Below are positions 19,307-28,315 of a DNA stretch of 64,000 nt, piece by piece. Source of the DNA: Longimicrobiales bacterium (GTDB lineage Bacteria; Gemmatimonadota; Gemmatimonadetes; Longimicrobiales; Gaopeijiaceae); contig OY282361.1 in NCBI GenBank assembly GCA_958295645.1, forward strand, positions 2,756,501-2,820,500, read 5' to 3'. The notes under the pieces are model-generated. The model did not search any database, was not told the DNA's origin, and saw only the letters and a program-made list of their open reading frames with translations. The stretch's first letter is position 1. Each line of letters opens with the position of its first letter. Made by a program: the position numbers and the translations under genes.

Positions 19307-20704
19307 CTATGCCGGACGTCGGGCGTTGCTGTGCGCGGGGGAGTCGGACGATGGAGCCGACGCGGGCACGCTCTCGGCCGAGCGGAGGACCTCTCCAAGC
19401 GCATCGAGGTCGGGGGGCAGGACAATGGCGTGGCGTGGCAATTCGAGCAGGCGCGCCATGGCTTCGGGAACCGACACGGGGCAGTCCGTCAGCGGTTCCA
19501 CGACTTCGGCGAACTTGGCGGGGTGAGCGGTCGCCAAGGCTACTCCGGCCGTGCCCGGACGCTGAGCCAGTTCCCGGTGCAACCCGAGCAGCCCGACGGC
19601 GGTATGCGGGTCGATGGCTTCGCCGCGTTCCCGCCACGCTTGCCGGATGCAGTCGCGAGTCTGCGCGTCGGTCCAGGCGGAGCCGGCGACCATCGAGCGG
19701 AGGGCGGCAAGATCGCCGCCGAAGAGGTGCAGGACGCGGGGGAAGTTGCTGGGGTCGCCCACGTCCATGGCCGTCGAAATGGTGGGCTTGGCCGCCTTGG
19801 GCTTGTAGATCCCAGAGGCCAGGTAGTCGGGGACGACGTCGTTGGCGTTGGTCGCGGCCACGAAGCCGGCAATCGGGATTCCCACGGCCCAGGCCATGAG
19901 TCCGGCCGCCAGGTTGCCGAAGTTGCCGGACGGCACCGAGAAGAGGACGTCGCCTTGGTGGCCGGAGTCCGCTAGTTCGGCCCAGGCGTGCGCGTAGTAG
20001 AACATCTGCGGCAGAAGGCGCGCGACGTTGATGGAGTTGGCGGAGGTCAGGCCGATCTCGGAGCACATGGCTTGATCCAGGAAGGCTTGTCGCGCCAGTC
20101 GCTGGCAGTCGTCGAAGGTCCCTTCGACCGCCACGGCCGTCACGTTGTCGCCCAGCGTGCAGAACTGCGCCTCCTGCGCGGGACTGACCCTGCCGTGCGG
20201 ATAGAGGACGACGACATGCGTGCCTGGGACGCCGAAGAAGGCCTGCGCCACTGCGCCGCCGGTGTCGCCCGACGTGGCGGCCAGGACGGTCGTTCGATGC
20301 GTCGCGCCGGGGCGCAGGGCGGCCATCATCTGCGACATGAAGCGGGCGCCGACGTCCTTGAAGGCGTGCGTCGGGCCGTGGAACAACTCCAGCACGTGGG
20401 TGCGGGAATCCACGTCGGCGTGCGAACCGGCGGCGACCAGGGGAATCGGGAAGTCGAATGCGCGTTCCGTTGCGCGCGCCAAAGTCGCCTCGGGGATTTC
20501 GTCTCCCAGGAGATGAACGGCGAGCGCCTGTGCGCGGGCGGCGAACGACCGGCCCCGCAACGCGTCGTCCAGCCGACCCTGGGACAGCCGGGGCAGCGAC
20601 GCCGGCACGAACAGGCCGCCGTCCGGCGCTTGGCCGAGAAAGAGGGCTTCGCGAAAGGACCAGGTCTTGCCCCCCGGTCCCCCGCGGGTGCTGGTCAGCC
20701 TCAC
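19307..20704 (-). CDS. thrC: Threonine synthase
   Basis: ThrC is a PLP enzyme that converts O-phosphohomoserine to threonine. The protein, 465 residues from GTG 20704, has the N-terminal YS-like start (RLTSTRGG, APDGGLFVP), the PLP lysine in FHGPTHAFKDVG (about residue 110), the phosphate loop TSGDTGGA, and VPSGNFGNL. The length fits the longer ThrC class found in Gram-negative bacteria. The start lies 22 bases after thrB ends, and both genes read from the minus strand. The last 20 residues are serine- and alanine-rich. Confidence 0.93.
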   Translation of the reverse strand: MRLTSTRGGPGGKTWSFREALFLGQAPDGGLFVPASLPRLSQGRLDDALRGRSFAARAQALAVHLLGDEIPEATLARATERAFDFPIPLVAAGSHADVDSRTHVLELFHGPTHAFKDVGARFMSQMMAALRPGATHRTTVLAATSGDTGGAVAQAFFGVPGTHVVVLYPHGRVSPAQEAQFCTLGDNVTAVAVEGTFDDCQRLARQAFLDQAMCSEIGLTSANSINVARLLPQMFYYAHAWAELADSGHQGDVLFSVPSGNFGNLAAGLMAWAVGIPIAGFVAATNANDVVPDYLASGIYKPKAAKPTISTAMDVGDPSNFPRVLHLFGGDLAALRSMVAGSAWTDAQTRDCIRQAWRERGEAIDPHTAVGLLGLHRELAQRPGTAGVALATAHPAKFAEVVEPLTDCPVSVPEAMARLLELPRHAIVLPPDLDALGEVLRSAESVPASAPSSDSPAHSNARRPA

Positions 20705-20726
20705 GTCCGCCTCGTGCGCCCGCTGT

Positions 20727-21890
20727 TCATCCGTCCGGCTCGGCCACGACCGGTGCGCCCTCCTGGGCCGCCGCGCCCGCGCTCTCCGAGGTCGGGACGC
20801 CCGAGCCATCCACGGACGCCACGCCCGCATCCTCCACGGCAGATCCACCCGCACCCCCCGAGGCCACCACGTGCGCACCGCCGCCGGCCACGCCCGACAC
20901 CACCGCGTCGGCGTCCACGCCTCCCTCGCGACGAAAGGCCCGGACCATGGCGCGGCCCGCCTCTTCGGCCACTGACCGCCCTCGGCAAAGCGCAAACACG
21001 GAAGGCCCCGAGCCGGACAGTCCCGCCCCCAACGCCCCCGCGGCCAACGCGCTGCTCTTGACGGCTTCGAATCCCGGCACCAGACGAGCGCGTGCGGGTT
21101 CCGCCACGGCGTCCTGGAGGCAGAGGCCGACGAGGTCCCAGTCTTCGCTGTAGAGTCCCGCGACCAAGCCGGCCGTGTGGCCCCACTGGCGGATTCCGTC
21201 GCGGAGCGGAACCGCGTCCGCCAGCATTTCCCGTGCGCGTGCCGTCTCGACTTCCACGTGCGGCCGGGCGACAGCGACCGCCAGGCTCGGCGGAGTCGGG
21301 ATCGGCACCACATGGGGCGACGGGCCGGGGAGCACGAGCACGAAGCCCCCGGTCAGCGAAGGCGCCACGTTGTCGGCGTGGGCGGCGCCCGAACCTCCTT
21401 CTTCGCCCGCCAAGGCGCATTCCAGCAGCAGGCGTCGGCTCAGGCGAGCGTCCACGAAGGCGTCCGCCGCCAGCGCGCCCGCCACCGCGCTCGCAGCGCT
21501 GCCGCCCAGCCCGGAGGCCAGGGGCACGCCCTTCTGCACCGCCAGGGCAAGGCCCGCCCGGCTCCCGACTCGGTCCAGCACGGCCTGGGCCGCGATGGCT
21601 GCCGCGTTGCGCTTCGGGTCGGCCGGAATGCGCGCCGCGTTCCCGCTGGCCGAGACCGACACCACCCCTTCTCCGGCCGCGGCACGGACTTCGACCACGT
21701 CGCCGGGCCCGTCCAGAGCCAAGCCGAAGACGTCGAATCCGCAGGCGAGATTGGACACCGATGCAGGGGCGAAGACCCGGACCCGGCGGCTGGCCGGCTC
21801 GCCGCGTTCGGGAGCGTCGAGCTGCTCGCGGCTTCGGTTTCGCTCGGACGCCTGGGGAGCGCGGCCGGAAGTCGCCGCGTCGTCGGTCAT
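20727..21890 (-). CDS. thrB: Homoserine kinase
   Basis: ThrB phosphorylates homoserine for ThrC. It is a GHMP kinase: VFAPASVSNLACGFDVFG at the N-terminus, the ATP loop VPLASGLGGSAASAVAGAL, and the C-terminal GAGLSGSGPSVFAL. The first 35 residues are polar and probably disordered. A low-complexity tail of about 50 residues (rich in G, A, V and S) follows the last conserved motif, which is unusual for ThrB. The ATG overlaps the stop of the hydroxylase gene as ATGA, and thrC follows after 22 bases. Confidence 0.92.
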   Translation of the reverse strand: MTDDAATSGRAPQASERNRSREQLDAPERGEPASRRVRVFAPASVSNLACGFDVFGLALDGPGDVVEVRAAAGEGVVSVSASGNAARIPADPKRNAAAIAAQAVLDRVGSRAGLALAVQKGVPLASGLGGSAASAVAGALAADAFVDARLSRRLLLECALAGEEGGSGAAHADNVAPSLTGGFVLVLPGPSPHVVPIPTPPSLAVAVARPHVEVETARAREMLADAVPLRDGIRQWGHTAGLVAGLYSEDWDLVGLCLQDAVAEPARARLVPGFEAVKSSALAAGALGAGLSGSGPSVFALCRGRSVAEEAGRAMVRAFRREGGVDADAVVSGVAGGGAHVVASGGAGGSAVEDAGVASVDGSGVPTSESAGAAAQEGAPVVAEPDG

Positions 21891-22801
21891 GGGACTGGGC
21901 GCCGAACGCGGTGCCCGCTGGCCGAGTCCGGCTGGGCATCGCCAGGTTCGCTGCCGCTTTCCGCACGTTCTCGGGCCGCCGCGCTAGGCTGGCCAAGGCG
22001 ACGCGCCGGCCCACGAGGACGTCGCTTGAACGGCATCGCCAACATTCCGGCCAGCGTGGCCCACTCCCGCCTGTCCATGCCCGCCAGCCCCAGCCGCAGC
22101 GCGCCGGGGTCGCGGGACAGGCGAAAGCTGCCGAAGACGCGATCCCACAGGGAGAAGACGCTGGAATAGTTGGAGTCGGTCTCCGGCTGGTGGCGAGAAT
22201 GGTGAACCCAGTGCATCCGCGGCGTCACGAGGAGCCACCGAAGGCGCCGGTCGACGTTCTCGGGCAGGCGAACGTTGGCGTGATGAAACAAGATGACGGG
22301 CAACAGGACGGCTTCGTAGAGGAGCACGTGCGCGATGCTCACGCCGAGCACGGGAAGCACGGCCAGGCGCGCTACCGAAGAAAGCACGATTTCGCCGGTG
22401 TGGAAGCGAAGGCCCGAACTCGCCTCCAACTCGCGGTCGGCGTGGTGCACGGCGTGGAAGCGCCAGAGGATCGGGAGGCCATGGTTCATGCGGTGCCAAG
22501 CATATTGCCAGAGGTCGATCAAGAGGAAGCCGGCGGCCGCCGCCGCGACGCCTTCGGCCCCGAGCCAGCGCAACAGGCCGAAGGAGTTCGCGCGCGCCCA
22601 TTCGGTGGCCGCCAGCATGGCCGCGGCAAAGACGAAGGCCACCACGACCGCGTTGGCCAAGCCGAGCGCGACGTTCGAGGCGCCGTGCCGAACCCGGCGC
22701 CGACGGCCCTCGAACATCGGGACCAGTCCTTCCAGGAGCCACATCGCCCCGAGCACGGCGGCGGCGACCACAGGCTTGGTGGCGAAGATCGATTCGGTCA
22801 T
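21887..22801 (-). CDS. Fatty acid hydroxylase / sterol desaturase family protein
   Basis: These membrane di-iron enzymes hydroxylate or desaturate lipids. The 304-residue protein shows the histidine clusters HRMNH, HAVHH and HWVHHSRH that bind the two irons, spread between hydrophobic segments at about residues 10-28, 45-70, 90-103 and 145-175. FHHANVRLP is also usual. The substrate is unknown; bacterial members act on fatty acids, carotenoids or membrane lipids. It overlaps thrB by four bases, yet no metabolic link to threonine is evident. The last 45 residues are polar and probably disordered. Confidence 0.85.
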   Translation of the reverse strand: MTESIFATKPVVAAAVLGAMWLLEGLVPMFEGRRRRVRHGASNVALGLANAVVVAFVFAAAMLAATEWARANSFGLLRWLGAEGVAAAAAGFLLIDLWQYAWHRMNHGLPILWRFHAVHHADRELEASSGLRFHTGEIVLSSVARLAVLPVLGVSIAHVLLYEAVLLPVILFHHANVRLPENVDRRLRWLLVTPRMHWVHHSRHQPETDSNYSSVFSLWDRVFGSFRLSRDPGALRLGLAGMDRREWATLAGMLAMPFKRRPRGPARRLGQPSAAARERAESGSEPGDAQPDSASGHRVRRPVP

Positions 22802-22935
22802 GGGGGACGCGCGGCCGGGCGGGAGCAGGCGGTCTAGGGGAAGGTAACCGCTATCGCGTCGTCGTTCGGCCTACTTGTGGCCGTCCTGTCGCAGCCGGTA
22901 TGCTCTCCGCTCCCTCTGGCGCAAGGAGCGGATCG

Positions 22936-23166
22936 ATGGCGTCGAGCAAGGAACCCAACAGGACTCGGACGGGCTCCCGGGGTTCGCGCGTGCCTGCGGT
23001 GTCGATTGCGCTCATGGTCGTGTTCCTCGCGGGCGGGACGATCGGCCTTCTGGCGGACTGGCCGGCGGGGCCTGCCAATCTGGACTGGGGGGTGTGGGCG
23101 ATCGTGTACGGGGGGTATGGCTATGTGATCGCCGCTGCCGTACTTCACGCGAAGACGGGTCGCTGA
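22936..23166 (+). CDS. Small two-helix membrane protein paired with a symporter
   Basis: I start this 76-residue protein at ATG 22936 because AAGGAG lies eight bases before it; the earlier ATG at 22900 has no such site. It has two hydrophobic helices, VSIALMVVFLAGGTIGLLA and WAIVYGGYGYVIAAAVLH. It stops 16 bases before an SSS symporter gene. Several SSS transporters, such as PanF and ActP, have a small membrane protein encoded just upstream, so an accessory subunit role is likely. That role is inferred from context and size, not from a recognised domain. Confidence 0.7.
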   Translation: MASSKEPNRTRTGSRGSRVPAVSIALMVVFLAGGTIGLLADWPAGPANLDWGVWAIVYGGYGYVIAAAVLHAKTGR

Positions 23167-23182
23167 GGGCGAAGGCGTTCCT

Positions 23183-24658
23183 GTGTCCGTGCCGGGAACC
23201 TATGCGGTCGTCCTGATCGCCTACTTCGCGGGACTGCTGGCGCTGGGCTTTTGGTTCAACCGGAGGAAGCGTTCCAGGCAGCGGTACTTCCTGGCGCGGG
23301 GCGATCTGGGGCCGGCGACGTTGGGGTTCTCGTACTCGGCCACGCAGATGAGCGGCAGCTCGTACATGGGCGCGGTGGGCACGGAGCGGCTGCTGGGCTA
23401 CAACTTCGCGCCTGCGGGCGTTTCCTCGGCTGCTGCGGCTTGGTTCACCTATGTGCTCGTCGGCGAGCGGCTGCGGCGGGTGGCCTCGCGCATCCGGTGC
23501 ACGACGATTGTGGACGTCTTCGAGGCGCGCTACTACGGACGGGCCGTCGGCCGGCTCGCCACGGCGATCATGCTTGCGGCCTTCATTCCGCTGATTGCCG
23601 CCCAGCTCAAGGCCGCCGGCAACGTGTTTCAGGTGCTGCTGGGCATCCCCTACCTCGCCGGGCTGTTCGTCTTCGGGGGCATCGTGATCTTGTACACGGT
23701 CGTCGGGGGGATGCACGCGGTCGCGTGGACGGACTTGATCCAGGGATCCATCATGATTGCGGGCTTTGCGATTCTGGCGCCTGTGGCCGTGCATGCCGCC
23801 GGCGGCTTCGGGGAGATGCATTTGCGCTACGGCCAGTTCAACCCGGAAGGACTCTCGTTCCTGGGAGACATGCCTGCGCTCTGGGTGGTGTCCACGTTCT
23901 TGGTCTGGGGATTCTTTCAGATCGGCGGCGCGCCCGCGGCCGTGACGCGCTTTCTCATCCCCAAAGACGAAAGGACGTTGAAGAGGGCGCTGGTCTATTC
24001 CATCACCTTCTCTTCGCTCATCTTCGCGGCCTCGACGGTCATCGCAATATCGGCCGGCGTCCTGTTGCCGGTCCTGGACGAGCCCGACCTCGCCCTGCCT
24101 GCGCTCGTGCAAATGCTGCTACCGCCGCTCCTGGGCGGCGTGCTCGTGGCGGCGGTGCTGGGGGCCACCATGTCCACGATCGACTCGATTCTCCTGCTGT
24201 CCAGCTCCCTGATCGTCGAGAACATCTACGTTCCCATGCGCAGGCGAAGCGTGACCCGCGAACAGGGCGTCGCAATGGCTCGATGGACCACGCTGGGCCT
24301 TGGGGCGGCGGCTCTGCTGGTGGCGATCAATCCGCCCGCGCCGATTCTCTGGATCGTGACCATGGCCTTCAGCCTGCTGGCTTCGGCATTCACTTTTCCG
24401 TTCCTGCTGGGCGTGTGGTGGCCCCGCGCGACACGCGAGGGCGCGGTCGCCGCGATGGCGGGCGGTGCGGCCGTCTGCGTCCTCTGGTACGCGCTGGGAT
24501 ATGCCAGGCACGGCGCCTTCGACAACTGGATCGGCGGTCTGTGGCCCGCCCTGGTCGGCCCGATGGCCTCTTTGGTTCTGCTCGTGACGGTCAGTCTCCT
24601 CACGCGACGCCCGCCCGCGAACGTGGACGCGGTGTTCTTCCCCCGAGGGGCTGCGTGA
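23183..24658 (+). CDS. Sodium:solute symporter (SSS family)
   Basis: The 491-residue protein begins YAVVLIAYFAGLLALGFW and has about 13 hydrophobic segments. Diagnostic parts are FSYSATQMSGSSYMGAVG in helix 1, YTVVGGMHAVAWTDLIQG, and ATMSTIDSILLLSSSLI in the helix that supplies sodium ligands. It is of PanF/proline-permease type and may carry a vitamin, amino acid or organic acid. It starts at GTG 23183 directly after the small membrane gene. Its last codons lie in the first unit of a tandem repeat that continues beyond the stop. Confidence 0.88.
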   Translation: MSVPGTYAVVLIAYFAGLLALGFWFNRRKRSRQRYFLARGDLGPATLGFSYSATQMSGSSYMGAVGTERLLGYNFAPAGVSSAAAAWFTYVLVGERLRRVASRIRCTTIVDVFEARYYGRAVGRLATAIMLAAFIPLIAAQLKAAGNVFQVLLGIPYLAGLFVFGGIVILYTVVGGMHAVAWTDLIQGSIMIAGFAILAPVAVHAAGGFGEMHLRYGQFNPEGLSFLGDMPALWVVSTFLVWGFFQIGGAPAAVTRFLIPKDERTLKRALVYSITFSSLIFAASTVIAISAGVLLPVLDEPDLALPALVQMLLPPLLGGVLVAAVLGATMSTIDSILLLSSSLIVENIYVPMRRRSVTREQGVAMARWTTLGLGAAALLVAINPPAPILWIVTMAFSLLASAFTFPFLLGVWWPRATREGAVAAMAGGAAVCVLWYALGYARHGAFDNWIGGLWPALVGPMASLVLLVTVSLLTRRPPANVDAVFFPRGAA

Positions 24659-24814
24659 GCCACGACGTGCTGGCGTGGATCGACCGGCGAGCCGCCGCCA
24701 CGGTGTTCTTCCCTCGGACAGGGGTTGCGTGGTGGGCCACGACGTGCTGGCGCGGATCGCCGGCGAGCCGCCGCCACGGTGTTCTTCCCTCGGACAGGGG
24801 CTGCGTGAGCCTGT
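24631..24814 (+). repeat. Tandem repeat overlapping the symporter 3' end
   Basis: Units begin with GGTGTTCTTCCC at 24631, 24702 and 24778. The first unit is 71 bases, the second 76, and the third is cut short at about 37 bases. Unit 1 contains the symporter's final codons and stop, so the repeat arose by copying the gene's 3' end outward. The units share GCCACGACGTGCTGGCG and GGCGAGCCGCCGCCAC. No gene lies between 24659 and 24837. The function is unknown. Confidence 0.8.
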
Positions 24815-24837
24815 AGTTGGCGCGAGTTGTTGCGCGC

Positions 24838-25863
24838 CTACCCCACGTAGTCTTGCAACGCGCGAATCTGGCCTTCGTCGCCGAAGACGATCAGGTCGTC
24901 GCCTGCCTCTATGCGAGTGGAGGCGACGGGGTTGAGGGCCGCCGTGCCGTGGGGGTCGTCGCCCGCCCGGTGGATGGCGACGACGACCAAGCCGGTCTTG
25001 CCGGGAATCTGGGCTTCGGCGAGCGTGGAGCCGGCGAGATGGGAGTTGGCGCCGACGGCAACCTGCTCCAGATGCCGCGAGAGGTGGGGTCCCGGCGTCG
25101 CGACGCCGAGGAACGAGGCGACCGAGGGGCGCGCGAGGACGGAGGCCACCCAGATCGCGCCGGTCACGTTGGGGTTGACCACGTGATCGGCGCCCGCCCG
25201 GCGCATCTTCGCCATGGCGGATTCGCCCTCGGCGCGCACGACGACGGTGAGCCCAGGGTGCAGATCCCGGGCGGACAAGCAGACGAACAGGTTGTCGGCG
25301 TCCGCGGAAAGACAGGCCACGAGGCCCATGGCGTCCTCGATTCCAGCGTCCCGCAAGACGCGGTCCTGCGTGGCGTCGTCCCGGACGATCAGTCCGTCGG
25401 GCCAAATTCGGAGCAACGAATCGGCCGTGGCCTTGTCGTGTTCGACGAGAACCCAACTCTTCTTGGCTTCGTCGAGTTCGTACAGCACCTGCTGGCCCAT
25501 TGCGCCGCCGCCGCAGACGATCACGTGATCCTTGGTGCGCTTTGCCTGCTTCACGGTTCTTCGCCTTCTGTAGGTCTTGCCGATGTCCATGCGGACGACC
25601 AGGGACGTGACCAGGGCGAACCACATGCCGAGGCCCGTCAAGCCGCCGCCCAGCACAAACATGGTCCAGTAGCGGCCCCCGGTCGAGAGAGGATGCACTT
25701 CGTCGAACCCGACCGCGGTCTCGGTGGTCACGGTCATGTAGAGCGAGTCCTCCCAAGACCAGTCCTCGATTACTACGTAGCCGATCGTGCTCACCGCCGT
25801 CAAAACCGCGAAGTAGACGAGGATCGCGAGGCCCCGGGAAATGTCCGGCCGCAGGTCGATCAC
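24838..25863 (-). CDS. TrkA-N (RCK) domain potassium-channel-like protein
   Basis: The 341-residue protein has two membrane helices (about 12-33 and 63-88), a pore loop between them, and a cytosolic RCK/TrkA-N domain (VIVCGGGAMGQQVL, DDATQDRVLRDAGI) followed by a TrkA-C-like region. It resembles MthK-type channels. The selectivity filter position reads TAVGFDE (A50 to D54) rather than TVGYGD or TVGFGE, so ion preference is uncertain. It starts at GTG 25863, 52 bases after the SulP gene on the same strand, and may be the last gene of that operon. Confidence 0.83.
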   Translation of the reverse strand: MIDLRPDISRGLAILVYFAVLTAVSTIGYVVIEDWSWEDSLYMTVTTETAVGFDEVHPLSTGGRYWTMFVLGGGLTGLGMWFALVTSLVVRMDIGKTYRRRRTVKQAKRTKDHVIVCGGGAMGQQVLYELDEAKKSWVLVEHDKATADSLLRIWPDGLIVRDDATQDRVLRDAGIEDAMGLVACLSADADNLFVCLSARDLHPGLTVVVRAEGESAMAKMRRAGADHVVNPNVTGAIWVASVLARPSVASFLGVATPGPHLSRHLEQVAVGANSHLAGSTLAEAQIPGKTGLVVVAIHRAGDDPHGTAALNPVASTRIEAGDDLIVFGDEGQIRALQDYVG

Positions 25864-25915
25864 GAGCCGGCTTTCGACTGCGCGTGCGTCTTCATCCCAG
25901 GTTGCGTCCTCATCC

Positions 25916-27451
25916 CTACAAGTATGTCGCCCGCGGCATCGCGAAGACGTTGGAGACGATCTTGCGCGACTGGGGCGGCACGCCGCTGAGCGACGAAGGA
26001 ATCCCCATCTCCCGAATTTCTTCGACTACGCGCTTGAGTGCCAGCGCACCGGTGAGATCGATGCGGCCAAGACCGTCCAGGTGGATGAGAACTTCGGAGA
26101 CGCGGCCCGCTTCCGCGAGCCTTCCCATCAGCGCGTCTTCCAAACGGGGCGCCGAGGCGAACCAGAGATTGCCCTTGACCTCCAGGTGAAGCACGCCGTC
26201 TTCGATCCGGCTGCTGAAGCCGGCGCGGCGCTCCCGCCAAACGTGAATGGCGAGCGACAGGAGTATGCCGAGCAGCAGCGCCTGTTCGATCCGGGGCGCG
26301 AGGACTAGGCACATGACCAGCGTGAACCAGACCACGAGAGTCTGCATGCGCGACAGGGTCCAGACGGCGAGCAGCAGACGCACGCGGACCAGGCTCGCGA
26401 CGGCCGCGACGACGATTCCGGCCAACACCGCCTTGGGCAGCTGCGACAGCACGCCCGCGAAGGGCAGGAACAGGAGCACGGCGAGACCGGTGAAGATGCC
26501 GGACCACCGGGAGACGGCGCCGGACAGGCGGTTCAGGCTGCTGCGCGAAAGGGAGCCGTCCACGGGCATCGCGCTGAAGAGGCAGGACAGCACGTTGGCC
26601 GCGCCCTGGGCCATGAACTCGCGGTCGGGATTCCACCGGACGCGGTCGCCGCTGGCGAAGCTGCGCGCAATGGCGGTGGACTCGGCGAAGCCAACCAGCG
26701 CGATGACCACGCCGGGGAAGATCAGCTGCGGCAGGTCGCCCCAAGGCGGCGACGAGAGCAGTGGCGGGAGCGAAGAGGGCACGTTGCCGACGACCGGGCC
26801 GTCGTAGCCGAGCCAAGCGGAGCAGGCCAAGCCGCCCAGCACGGCGACCAGCGCGCCGGGCACGTGGACGTGAATGCGGCGAACCAGCAGCATGGCCGCC
26901 ACGGTCAGGGCGGTCAGGGCGATCGCGCCGTAGTTCCAGGAGCCGGCGCTGGCGAGGACGGCCAGGGTCGAGCGCACGGGGCTCTGATGCTGCGCGGTCG
27001 CTCCGACGGCCGCGGGCAGCTGCGAGAGCAGGATCAGGATCGCCGCGCCCGAGGTGAACCCGCGCAGCACGGGTTGCGACATCAGATACGTCACCTTGCC
27101 GGCCTTGACCAAGCTGATGACGATCCGCGTGACGCCGACCACGAGCGCGAGGAGGGCGGCCGCGCTGGCGTAGGCCGGACTGCCGGGCGACGCAATGGGC
27201 ACTAGGGCCCCGTGGGTGAGCAGGGCGGTGAGCGCCACCGGCCCGGTCTGCAGGTACGGGCAGGAGGCCAATATCCCGGCCAGGAGCGGAAGCGTGGCGG
27301 CGTAGAGGCCGTGGTGGCTCGGCAGGCCCGCGAGCTCGGCGTAGGCCATGCTCTGCGGGATCACGAGAAGCGCGACGGCAAGCCCGGCGACCACGTCTCG
27401 GGGCGACGGTCGGCGCATGCGCCAGGTCGCGCCGGCTAGGGGTGCGGTCAC
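25916..27451 (-). CDS. SulP family anion transporter with STAS domain
   Basis: SulP proteins transport sulfate, bicarbonate or other anions across the inner membrane. The 511-residue protein begins RDVVAGLAVALLVIPQSMAYAELAGLP, the SulP signature, and has 10-12 hydrophobic segments. Its C-terminal 110 residues form a STAS domain (LHLEVKGNLWFASAPRLED, then IDLTGALALKRV). The start is GTG 27451, which overlaps the TGA of the chaperone gene as GTGA, so the two are coupled. Its place in a molybdoenzyme operon hints that the anion is linked to that enzyme, but this is inference. Confidence 0.88.
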   Translation of the reverse strand: MTAPLAGATWRMRRPSPRDVVAGLAVALLVIPQSMAYAELAGLPSHHGLYAATLPLLAGILASCPYLQTGPVALTALLTHGALVPIASPGSPAYASAAALLALVVGVTRIVISLVKAGKVTYLMSQPVLRGFTSGAAILILLSQLPAAVGATAQHQSPVRSTLAVLASAGSWNYGAIALTALTVAAMLLVRRIHVHVPGALVAVLGGLACSAWLGYDGPVVGNVPSSLPPLLSSPPWGDLPQLIFPGVVIALVGFAESTAIARSFASGDRVRWNPDREFMAQGAANVLSCLFSAMPVDGSLSRSSLNRLSGAVSRWSGIFTGLAVLLFLPFAGVLSQLPKAVLAGIVVAAVASLVRVRLLLAVWTLSRMQTLVVWFTLVMCLVLAPRIEQALLLGILLSLAIHVWRERRAGFSSRIEDGVLHLEVKGNLWFASAPRLEDALMGRLAEAGRVSEVLIHLDGLGRIDLTGALALKRVVEEIREMGIPSSLSGVPPQSRKIVSNVFAMPRATYL

Positions 27452-28314
27452 GCGGGGGCCGTCCGGAGTCGGGCGGCGTTGTCCGACAACAAGTCCGCGG
27501 TGCGCAGCGCCCGTTTGCGCCACCACTGGCCGATGCGCCGCGGTCCGCGTTCTCCCGCGCGTTGCGCGCATCCGTGCGCATGGCTCGCAAACCACTCCAG
27601 AGCCGTCTTCGGCTCCTGCGCCAAGAGGCCGCGGACCACGGTTCGGCGATCGGCGGCTCGCATGGCCAGCCCGGCCTCTTCGGCCAGCCGCTCGAGGTCG
27701 TCGCGCAACACGATCATGCCCGACTGCAGGGGCGACAGCAGGGCCGCCACCAGCTCCTGCGCGCTCGCCTCGGCGGGGTCCGGGAAGGAGGGCGCGGTGC
27801 GGAGCGCTTCGGGCAGTCGGCCCGGGAACTCGGCCTCTTCGCAGAACTCGTGCAGCGCCCGCCCCAGCAGCGCGGCCCATTCGGCGTAGAAGACCGCCCC
27901 GCAACCCGCGAACGACGCCAAGTAGGGTCCCGTCCAGGAGAGGAGGTATTCCCAGGCCAGCGTGTCCCGGGCCTGCACGAGCAGCGCTTGGCGAGCCGCG
28001 CCGGACTCTTCCAGCCGCCAGGAGTCGAAGGAAGCCAGAAGAGACAGCAGCGAGGCCAGGTGGTCGGCCTCGGCGCCGGCCTCTTCTTGGAGCCCCACGG
28101 CCCGCCTGAAGCCAGTCACGCGGTCGCGCACTTCGCCGCCCAGCATCCCCTCGGCGCCCAGGTAGACCGAGGCGTAGGGATGGCGCTGCATCCGCACCAC
28201 GCGGGCGTGCTCGGTGGCGGCGGGAACCTCCGGGAGGCCCAGCGCCAGTGCCAGGCGCTCGTGCTCGGCGACGGGGGACTCGATCAGCGAGCCCAGAGCG
28301 CGGTACATCTCCAC
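27448..28314 (-). CDS. TorD/NarJ-type chaperone for molybdoenzyme
   Basis: The 288-residue, all-helical protein contains the TorD-type core: MYRALGSLIESPV at the start, RVVRMQRHPYASVYLG, and LAWEYLLSWTGPYLASFA. This family binds the apo form of molybdopterin enzymes and holds them until cofactor is inserted. It starts at GTG 28314, one base after the catalytic gene ends, and is coupled to SulP downstream. Because the catalytic subunit has no Tat signal, a NarJ-like maturation role in the cytoplasm is more likely than Tat proofreading. It is longer than most TorD proteins. Confidence 0.8.
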   Translation of the reverse strand: MEMYRALGSLIESPVAEHERLALALGLPEVPAATEHARVVRMQRHPYASVYLGAEGMLGGEVRDRVTGFRRAVGLQEEAGAEADHLASLLSLLASFDSWRLEESGAARQALLVQARDTLAWEYLLSWTGPYLASFAGCGAVFYAEWAALLGRALHEFCEEAEFPGRLPEALRTAPSFPDPAEASAQELVAALLSPLQSGMIVLRDDLERLAEEAGLAMRAADRRTVVRGLLAQEPKTALEWFASHAHGCAQRAGERGPRRIGQWWRKRALRTADLLSDNAARLRTAPA

Positions 28315-28315
28315 G

